From positions 1 through 5,764 of the forward strand of contig JAJYZY010000141.1 of the NCBI GenBank assembly GCA_021799715.1: a stretch of 5,764 nt of DNA. Reading direction: 5' to 3'. Each line of letters opens with the position of its first letter. Position 1 is the stretch's first letter. The notes below the pieces were generated by a model. The model was not told the DNA's origin and searched no databases. It worked only from the letters and a program-made list of their open reading frames with translations. Origin of the DNA: Planctomycetota bacterium (lineage in GTDB: Bacteria; Planctomycetota; Phycisphaerae; WQYP01). A program made the translations under genes and the position numbers. Below, in pieces: positions 4,962 to 5,764 of the stretch.

Positions 4962-5764
4962 GTGAATCCAGACCGCGACCCACAGCAGATACTTGTCATC
5001 ATGCCGACATGGCTGGGTGATGGCGTTATGGCCACGCCGTTTTTACGGTCGCTGCGTCTTTTATATCCCGCGGCACGGATTGCCGCTTTGGCCAAATCCC
5101 TGGTTCAGCCAGTGCTATCCGGATTGCCGCTGATTGATCAGGCATTGCCGTATGTCACAGATAAAAATGGTCGAATCAACGTTGGGCAAACTGCCGCGAC
5201 TTTGCGCCAGAGCCAGTTTGATCTTGCGGTGATATTGCCCAACAGTTTTCGATCAGCTTTTCTGGCTTGGCGGGCCGGCATTCCCCGCCGTCTGGGGTAC
5301 AACCGCGACGGCCGGCGGCTGTTGCTGACAGATTGTATTTCTCCGGTGCCGCGCCATGAGTATGAAGTTCGCCTGACCATTCAGCGCCGCGCGGTGCGGG
5401 AAGCAATTGCCGCGGACCGCTGGCCCAGCGCTGCGCCGGTGTTAAGAGATATTCAGGCCATTCCCGGTTGGTATGTGAAACTGTGTTCCTGGAACAGTTA
5501 CCAACCCTTGTCGACTATAGAATATTACATGACCCTGGGCGGCTATCTTGGCAGCCCAAACATGGATAAGTCCATGACCCTGGGCATTACCGACGGTGAA
5601 CGCGCTGAGGCATCCATGGCCCTGGCGCAAGCCGGAATATCTTCCGGGGCACCGTATATGATGCTGTTTCCCGGCGCGCACTTTGGTGCGTCAAAATGCT
5701 GGGAACCCGAGCGGTTTGCGGCCGTTGCCGCAACTGTGGCGGAAAACCGAATCCGTCCGGATGC
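4962..5764 (+). CDS. waaF: Lipopolysaccharide heptosyltransferase, WaaF-type, glycosyltransferase family 9 (partial, C-terminus outside window)
   Basis: Family 9 heptosyltransferases transfer heptose from ADP-heptose to the inner core of lipopolysaccharide at the cytoplasmic face of the inner membrane. The visible 267 codons show the WaaF signature: ILVIMPTWLGDGVMATP (10-26), where D20 corresponds by position to the catalytic Asp of WaaC; LPNSFRSAFLAWRAGIPRRLGY (92-113); LLTD (121-124); and FPGAHFGASKCW (236-247), equivalent to PGAEFGPAKRW of E. coli WaaF. The segment between LLTD and IEYYMTLGGYLG (186-197) is about 45 residues longer than in E. coli WaaF. The rest of the C-terminal nucleotide-sugar domain is missing. 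The start is uncertain: GTG at 4962 leaves ten residues before beta-1, as is normal, while the in-frame ATG at 5001 would fall inside beta-1. Only a weak GGA lies upstream. It begins 45 bases after dxs in the same frame, with no terminator between, suggesting one transcript. Another heptose- or hexose-transferring family 9 role is possible. Confidence 0.87.
   Translation, partial: MNPDRDPQQILVIMPTWLGDGVMATPFLRSLRLLYPAARIAALAKSLVQPVLSGLPLIDQALPYVTDKNGRINVGQTAATLRQSQFDLAVILPNSFRSAFLAWRAGIPRRLGYNRDGRRLLLTDCISPVPRHEYEVRLTIQRRAVREAIAADRWPSAAPVLRDIQAIPGWYVKLCSWNSYQPLSTIEYYMTLGGYLGSPNMDKSMTLGITDGERAEASMALAQAGISSGAPYMMLFPGAHFGASKCWEPERFAAVAATVAENRIRPD

Noticed and set aside
5528..5585. A 13-base exact direct repeat, CATGACCCTGGGC, at 5528-5540 and 5573-5585
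   Set aside because: Both copies are in frame and encode MTLG at positions that align with normal family 9 sequence, so this looks like chance similarity within coding DNA rather than a duplication.
1..5764. Mobile elements, CRISPR arrays, tRNA or rRNA genes, toxin-antitoxin or defence systems
   Set aside because: I looked on both strands and found no transposase, integrase, terminal inverted repeats, regularly spaced repeats or cloverleaf sequence. The genes are housekeeping or degradative types.

Overview
The window most likely comes from a Gram-negative, outer-membrane-bearing bacterium, and my best guess is a member of the Planctomycetota (Phycisphaerae-like). That guess is an inference. 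It rests on the style of the DXS motifs (GDAS for the usual GDG, CESH for the usual AEQH, VHHG for the usual THQG), on a heptosyltransferase of the WaaF type, and on a kinase-like protein with an unusual N-terminal region. No rRNA or other phylogenetic marker is present, so the assignment is soft.

Layout, left to right. (1) Positions 1-818, minus strand: the N-terminal 272 codons of a protein-kinase-fold protein whose C-terminal half lies outside the window. (2) Positions 819-1221: about 400 bases without a confident gene. They hold a possible 43-codon ORF (835-966, minus) whose stop codon overlaps the ribosome binding site of the kinase-like gene, some AT-rich repeats with a possible promoter, and otherwise nothing recognisable. 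(3) Positions 1222-2790, minus strand: a complete, secreted S10-family serine carboxypeptidase. The open frame reaches 2862, but the better start is the ATG at 2790. (4) Positions 2791-2954: a divergent intergenic region with a candidate promoter on each strand and a perfect 13-base palindrome. (5) Positions 2955-4916, plus strand: complete dxs, encoding 1-deoxy-D-xylulose-5-phosphate synthase. (6) Position 4962 to the window end, plus strand: the first 267 codons of a glycosyltransferase family 9 protein of the WaaF type, only 45 bases after dxs and probably co-transcribed with it.

DXS makes the first intermediate of the non-mevalonate isoprenoid pathway, which supplies the undecaprenyl carrier lipid used in envelope polymer synthesis. 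The heptosyltransferase adds heptose to lipopolysaccharide core. The plus-strand pair can therefore be read as a loose envelope-biogenesis unit. The secreted carboxypeptidase and the kinase-like protein point the other way and have no clear functional tie to it. I see no mobile element, CRISPR array, tRNA, rRNA or defence system. The window looks like ordinary chromosome, with modest oddities in DXS motifs, an insertion in the heptosyltransferase, and an uncharacterised kinase-like protein.
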